From contig LR732703.1 in NCBI GenBank assembly GCA_902506565.1, forward strand, positions 4,140,709 through 4,204,708: 64,000 nucleotides of DNA, read 5' to 3'. The stretch is from Burkholderiales bacterium 8X. Its GTDB lineage: Bacteria > Pseudomonadota > Gammaproteobacteria > Burkholderiales > Burkholderiaceae_C. The translations under genes were made by a program, and so were the position numbers. Below are positions 59,982-64,000 of the stretch, piece after piece (the stretch's first letter is position 1; each line of letters begins with the position of its first letter). Under the pieces are notes generated by a model. It did not search any database, had not been told where the DNA came from, and saw nothing but the letters and a program-made list of their open reading frames with translations.

Positions 59982-60611
59982 ATGCTCGAAAAACTTCCGG
60001 ACGTGATCGGCCATGCATTGCACAACGTGCGTGCCGGGCTCGACGAAATCGCCTTCAACACGCTCGGCCTGCGCGAAGGCATGGCGTCGATCGCGCTGAC
60101 CAGCCTTGCATTTGCCGACCACGCGCCCATTCCGGCGCGCTACACCGCGGATGGCGAAGGCCTGTCGCCGCCCCTGCAGTGGACCGGCGTGCCACCGAAT
60201 GCAGCCGCGCTCGCGCTGCTGGTCGAGGACGCGGATTCGCCTACGCCGAACCCGCTCGTGCATGCCATCGTGGTGGGCCTTCCGCCGGGCGACGGTGCCT
60301 TGGCCGAAGCGGCATTGGCAAGCGCCGAGAACGAAGGCGCGGGCCTTCATGTCGGCCGCAATTCGTACCTGCAGGCGGCCTGGCTGCCGCCCGATCCGCC
60401 GCCCGGGCATGGCGTGCATCGCTACGCTTTCCAGCTGTTCGCTCTCGACCAAGCGCCGGAATTTTCCGAAACCCCCGGCCGCGACGAACTGGTCGATGTG
60501 CTGCGCGAACACGCGATCGCCAGCGGCTTGCTGATCGGTACATGCGAACGACCCGACGGCTCCATCAAGATCGACGAAGGCGCGCCAGCCGGCCCGGTGA
60601 TCGCGGGCTGA
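59982..60611 (+). CDS. YbhB/YbcL-family (PEBP-like) protein
   Basis: A 209-residue protein with SPPLQWTGVPPNAAALALLV (the PEBP D-P-D/anion pocket region), VHAIVVGLPPGDGALAEAAL, and GHGVHRYAFQLFALDQ. PEBP-like proteins bind phospholipid-like anions; bacterial members are poorly characterised. The N-terminal about 34 residues before MASIALTSLAF are not typical and may belong to an extended start. Confidence 0.85.
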   Translation: MLEKLPDVIGHALHNVRAGLDEIAFNTLGLREGMASIALTSLAFADHAPIPARYTADGEGLSPPLQWTGVPPNAAALALLVEDADSPTPNPLVHAIVVGLPPGDGALAEAALASAENEGAGLHVGRNSYLQAAWLPPDPPPGHGVHRYAFQLFALDQAPEFSETPGRDELVDVLREHAIASGLLIGTCERPDGSIKIDEGAPAGPVIAG

Positions 60612-60630
60612 GCCCCAGCCCGCGTCGCGA

Positions 60631-61455
60631 TCAGCCGAGCGGCCCCTCGTAGGCGGTTGAAAGCGGCAGCCGGGACACCTCGGCAAGCAAAGCGGCGAGC
60701 TGCGCCGCGGCGGCATCGATCACCGCCTGCCCCTTCGCCGCTGTGGCCGTGCCGGCATTGCCGGCCGCGCCGCGCGGGTTGTAGTCCTCCATCGCCCAAC
60801 CCAGCTTGGCGCTCCGGCCGTTGCCGAGGATCGGATAGTTCGCCGCCCGCTCGCGCGAGGTGGAGCCGAAGTCCTTCGCCTCGCGCATGTCGACCTTGTC
60901 CGGCGCGAGCGCCAGCATCATGGAGGTCTCGATCTCGCCCGCATGCACGCCGAAGCGGTGTTCCTCGGTCGCGAACTGCGCGCCGGCCTCGCCCAGCGGC
61001 AGGTTGAACCAGCTCACGCTCAGCACCACCAGGCCGTGCTCGATCCGAAGCTCGCGGGCCGCGACATCCATCGGCCCCACATGGCCGCCATGCGCATTGA
61101 ACAGCACCAGCTTGCGAACGCCCGCGCGTGCCACGCCGGCGCCGATGTCCTTCCACATCCGGATCAGGGTTTCGGACGACAGGGTCAGCGTGCCCGCGAA
61201 ATTCGAATGCTCCGGACTGAAGCCGATCGGCTGGGTGGGCAGGAACAACGCCGGCAGCGCTGTCGGCAACAGCGGCAGCGCTGCCGCGACGATGCCGTCC
61301 ACCAGCATCGAATCGACGCCCAGGGGCAGGTGCGGGCCGTGCTGCTCGGTGGCGCCGAGGGGCAGCACCGCAACCGTGGCGGTGGAATCGAGCCGGGCGA
61401 AGTCGGGCGACTTCAGGTCGGCCCAGAAGCGCGGTTGCGCGGAGGGTGCAGTCAT
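60631..61455 (-). CDS. Creatininase family protein (metallo-amidohydrolase)
   Basis: The 274-residue protein has LPLGATEQHGPHLPLGVDSM (metal-binding Glu/His), NAHGGHVGPMDVAARELRI and GVHAGEIETSMMLALAPDKV, the metal and substrate motifs of the creatininase/mycofactocin (MftE)-type family. It would hydrolyse an amide in a cyclic or peptide substrate. Genome context gives no strong hint of the substrate. Confidence 0.9.
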   Translation of the reverse strand: MTAPSAQPRFWADLKSPDFARLDSTATVAVLPLGATEQHGPHLPLGVDSMLVDGIVAAALPLLPTALPALFLPTQPIGFSPEHSNFAGTLTLSSETLIRMWKDIGAGVARAGVRKLVLFNAHGGHVGPMDVAARELRIEHGLVVLSVSWFNLPLGEAGAQFATEEHRFGVHAGEIETSMMLALAPDKVDMREAKDFGSTSRERAANYPILGNGRSAKLGWAMEDYNPRGAAGNAGTATAAKGQAVIDAAAAQLAALLAEVSRLPLSTAYEGPLG

Positions 61456-61524
61456 GCGCGGATATTAGAGCGGTGCTTCAATGGCGTCCGCCTCGATCCC
61501 ACCCCAACCCTTTCAACGAATGCC

Positions 61525-62322
61525 ATGGACCTTCAACTTCACGACCTCCACGTTCTCGTCACCGGCGGCAGCAAGGGCATCGGCCTGGCCTGTGCCGAAG
61601 GCTTCCTGCGCGAAGGCGCCCGCGTCAGCCTGGTCTCGCGCGACCGGCAGAACCTGGAGCGCGGCCGCGACCAGCTGATCGAGGCGCTGCCGGCCGCGAA
61701 GGATCGCATCGCCCTGCACGACGCCGACCTTCGCGATGCAGAGAAGGCGATCGCCGCGCTCGATGCCGCCGAGGCCGGCTTCGGCCCGCTCGACGTGCTG
61801 GTCAATTCGGCCGGCGCGGCGCGGCGGACTCCGCCGGCCGAGCTGACGGCCGCCGCCTGGCACGAGGCCATGGAAGCCAAGTACTTCACCTACATCCACA
61901 TGATGGATCCGGTGGTGAAGCGGATGGGAGAACGCGGTCGCGGCGCGATCGTCAACATCGTGGGTGCCGGCGGCAAGGTGGCGAGCCCGACCCACATGGC
62001 GGGCGGCGCCGCCAACGCGGCCCTGCTGCTGGCCAGCGTCGGCATGGCGTCGGCCTATGCGGCGCGCGGGGTACGGGTGAACGCGGTCAATCCCGGACTC
62101 ACATCGACCGAGCGGCTGAACGAAGGCCTGCGGGCCGACGCTCGCCTCAGCGGTTCGACCGCCGAGGAGGCGCTCGAACAAGCTCGCCGGAAGATGCCGC
62201 TCGGCCGAATCGCCACGCCCGAGGAAATCGCGAACGCGGTGGTTTTCCTGGCTTCCGCGAAGGCGAGCTACATCACCGGCGCGGTGCTCGCGATGGACGG
62301 CGCGGCGACGCCGTTGATCTGA
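61525..62322 (+). CDS. SDR-family protein lacking the Ser-Tyr-Lys catalytic motif
   Basis: The 265-residue protein has a complete Rossmann fold (VLVTGGSKGIGLACAEGFLR; NSAGAARRTPPAEL; IVNIVGAGGKVASPT; VNAVNPGLTSTERL). At the positions expected for catalytic Tyr and Lys (SPTHMAGGAANAALL) neither residue is present, and the Ser before it reads Gly (IVGAG). The C-terminal MPLGRIATPEEIANAVVFLA and ITGAVLAMDG are normal. It is either a non-catalytic or divergent SDR. It is divergent from the creatininase-family gene. Confidence 0.85.
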   Translation: MDLQLHDLHVLVTGGSKGIGLACAEGFLREGARVSLVSRDRQNLERGRDQLIEALPAAKDRIALHDADLRDAEKAIAALDAAEAGFGPLDVLVNSAGAARRTPPAELTAAAWHEAMEAKYFTYIHMMDPVVKRMGERGRGAIVNIVGAGGKVASPTHMAGGAANAALLLASVGMASAYAARGVRVNAVNPGLTSTERLNEGLRADARLSGSTAEEALEQARRKMPLGRIATPEEIANAVVFLASAKASYITGAVLAMDGAATPLI

Positions 62323-62350
62323 GCGCGCCGGGTCGGCGGCCCGAAAGGCT

Positions 62351-63724
62351 TCAGCGGCTCTTGGCCACGCGCCAGACCGCGTTGCCGACATCGTCGGCGA
62401 CCAGCAGCGCACCCGACTTGTCGAGGGCCACGCCGACCGGCCGACCCTGCGCTTTTTCCTCCGCGTTCAGGAACCCGGTCAGGAAGTCGACCGGCTGCCC
62501 GGTCGGCTTGCCATCCTGGAAGGGCACGAACACCACCTTGTAGCCGGAGAGCGGCTTGCGGTTCCACGAGCCGTGCTCGCCGATGAAGGCGCCGCTCGCG
62601 AACGGCGCGGGCATGCCTCGCGCATCCGAGAACACGAGGCCGAGCGGCGCCACGTGCGAGCCGAGGGCATAGTCCGGCACCACCGCCTTGGCGACCAGGT
62701 CCGGCCGCGCCGGCGACACCCGCGCGTCGACGTTGCCGCCGTAGTAGCTGTAGGGCCAGCCGTAGAAGGCGCCGTCCTTCACCGACGTGAGGTAGTCGGG
62801 CACCAGGTCGCTGCCGATCTCGTCGCGTTCGTTCACGACCGTCCACAGCGCCTTCGACGAAGGCTCCCAGCCCATGCCGTTCGGATTGCGCAGGCCGCTC
62901 GCGAAGAGGCGCTTGGCGCCGCTCTTCACGTCGACCTCCCAGATCGCGGCTCGGCCCTCCTCGGCCTCCATGCCGTTCTCCGCGACGTTGCTGTTGGAAC
63001 CGACCGTGACATACAGCTTGCTGCCGTCGCCGTTGGCGAGCACGTTCTTGGTCCAGTGGTGGTTGATGCCGGCCGGCAGGTCGGTCACCTTGGTGGGGGT
63101 CGCGGTGATCGAGGTCTGGCCATCGGTGTACGGCACCTTGACCAGTGCGTCCGCGTTGGCGATGAAGAGCTCGTTGCCGACCAGCGCGACGCCGAACGGC
63201 GACATCAGGTTCTGCATGAAGACCTGCCGGACCTCGGCCTTGCCGTCGCCATCGGCATCGCGCAGCAGGGTGATGCGGTTCGGGCTGGGCACGCCGGCGC
63301 CGGCGCGCTTCATGACCATCCCCATGACCTTCTGCTTGATCGCGGCCACGATGCCGTCGCCGCCATCCTTCGAGCCTTCCGGCTTGGGCGGCTTGTTGCT
63401 CTCGACCACCAGGACGTCGCCATTCGGCAGCACGTGGACCCAGCGCGGATGGTCGAGTCCGCGGGCGAGCGCGGTGACGGTGAAGCCGCTCGGGGCCACC
63501 GGCCCGGCGGTGTCGCCCCAGCCGACCGCGGGCGCGATCTTGACGGTGGGAATCAAGGTCTTGTTCGGCGCCGGCAGCTGCGGCGCCGAGCCGATGCCGG
63601 CTTCGGCGGGTAGCTTGGAGGTTTCGCCGCAGCCGGCCAGCAGCAAACCGGCGGCGAGCGGCGCCAGCAACGCCGATCGAAGGGTGCGGTTGGGGGAGCG
63701 GGACGGGCGATTCGGAGAATTCAT
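62351..63724 (-). CDS. Sorbosone/aldose sugar dehydrogenase-like lipoprotein (PQQ-type beta-propeller family)
   Basis: The 457-residue protein has a lipoprotein signal ([14 protein letters not shown]) and a propeller domain with [66 protein letters not shown] and [12 protein letters not shown], matching L-sorbosone dehydrogenase or soluble aldose sugar dehydrogenase proteins. It probably oxidises a sugar or aldehyde in the periplasm using PQQ. The ATG at 63724 gives the lipobox close to the N-terminus; the longer frame upstream adds no recognisable sequence. Confidence 0.85.
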   Translation of the reverse strand: MNSPNRPSRSPNRTLRSALLAPLAAGLLLAGCGETSKLPAEAGIGSAPQLPAPNKTLIPTVKIAPAVGWGDTAGPVAPSGFTVTALARGLDHPRWVHVLPNGDVLVVESNKPPKPEGSKDGGDGIVAAIKQKVMGMVMKRAGAGVPSPNRITLLRDADGDGKAEVRQVFMQNLMSPFGVALVGNELFIANADALVKVPYTDGQTSITATPTKVTDLPAGINHHWTKNVLANGDGSKLYVTVGSNSNVAENGMEAEEGRAAIWEVDVKSGAKRLFASGLRNPNGMGWEPSSKALWTVVNERDEIGSDLVPDYLTSVKDGAFYGWPYSYYGGNVDARVSPARPDLVAKAVVPDYALGSHVAPLGLVFSDARGMPAPFASGAFIGEHGSWNRKPLSGYKVVFVPFQDGKPTGQPVDFLTGFLNAEEKAQGRPVGVALDKSGALLVADDVGNAVWRVAKSR

Positions 63725-63888
63725 GCAGATGCCTCTGGAGGATGGTGGCGAACGAACAGCCGGGCAGCCGGTTCGCGGGAAGCTGCTCATCATGTGGCGC
63801 CGCATCGCCCGCCATGTCGGCAGGCGGCGCAATCGCGCGTAGCCGCAGCGCGCCGCCATCACCGGCAGGCGCCGGCTACCATCGGGCG

Positions 63889-64000
63889 ATGACGCAAGAC
63901 CTGTTTCGCCAGGACGGCTACCTGCGGGAATGCGAAGCCCGCGTGATTCGCGTGGAGGAAGCCGGCGTGGTGCTCGATCGAACCGTGTTCTATCCGCTCG
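63889..64000 (+). CDS. Alanyl-tRNA editing protein (AlaX-type), N-terminal fragment
   Basis: The first 37 residues read [20 protein letters not shown] and [17 protein letters not shown], a strong match to the beginning of AlaX-type editing proteins, which deacylate misacylated tRNA-Ala. The gene runs out of the window at 64000, before the metal-binding HxxxH motif. The gap upstream to the lipoprotein gene start is 164 bp. Confidence 0.88.
   Translation, partial: MTQDLFRQDGYLRECEARVIRVEEAGVVLDRTVFYPL

Noticed and set aside
1-64000. tRNA, rRNA, CRISPR array, IS element or phage integrase
   Set aside because: No cloverleaf-like, repeat-spacer, transposase or integrase sequence was recognised on either strand.

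Overview
The window is GC-rich chromosomal DNA of a beta-proteobacterium, most likely Burkholderiales/Comamonadaceae (Variovorax-like). This is inferred from gene content: a FadB-type beta-oxidation operon with DUF2147, TRAP sugar-acid transport beside an altronate-dehydratase-family enzyme, a selenate-type ABC transporter beside selD, MocR/LysE/EamA genes and two-partner secretion. No rRNA, tRNA, CRISPR array, IS element or phage was seen. The only clearly AT-richer, accessory-looking stretch is about 14.4-16.6 kb; a second patchwork lies at 40.3-43.8 kb.

Layout. 1-8.4 kb: minus-strand fatty-acid beta-oxidation operon (enoyl-CoA hydratase, DsbA-type isomerase, thioesterase, thiolase, FadB-like bifunctional enzyme, DUF2147 protein, acyl-CoA dehydrogenase, TetR regulator), divergent from a TPP-dependent enzyme. 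10.5-17 kb: two-partner secretion/contact-dependent-inhibition locus. An intact TpsB transporter is followed by a TpsA exoprotein broken into three shards, the middle one inverted, and then by a tandem array of paralogous putative immunity genes and remnants. 17.7-26.1 kb: sugar-acid catabolism (FAH-family hydrolase and SDR on minus; GntR, TRAP DctPQM, UxaA-family dehydratase and Ldh-family dehydrogenase on plus). 26.3-29.5 kb: secreted Ig-like protein, membrane-anchored protein and alpha/beta hydrolase. 29.6-32.5 kb: a PAS-rich hybrid pseudo-histidine-kinase translationally overlapping a photoactive-yellow-protein (PYP) homologue that keeps the chromophore-pocket residues. 33.2-37.9 kb: PhnCDE-like transporter divergent from selD, probably selenium oxyanion uptake. 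38.1-40.3 kb: alpha/beta-hydrolase-metacaspase fusion and a double-HTH XRE regulator. 40.8-43.7 kb: degenerate RHS toxin locus with displaced C-terminal modules, two putative immunity genes and a 120-bp inverted copy of RHS core. 43.8-47.8 kb: ABC-F ATPase and phospholipase-D lipoprotein. 47.8-54.5 kb: MocR regulator divergent from a tightly overlapping LysE-EamA-aminotransferase-GST-PhzF-VOC cluster. 54.6-64 kb: exported intradiol dioxygenase, ESPR-type autotransporter, and assorted single genes (histidine phosphatase, GIY-YIG-like, PEBP-like, creatininase, motif-less SDR, sorbosone-dehydrogenase-like lipoprotein, start of an AlaX-type editing protein).

The most unusual items are the PYP/pseudokinase pair, the CDI-type immunity array with orphan toxin tails, the inverted shards present in both polymorphic-toxin loci, and the hydrolase-metacaspase fusion. 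All functional calls rest on reading motifs by eye; no database search was run.
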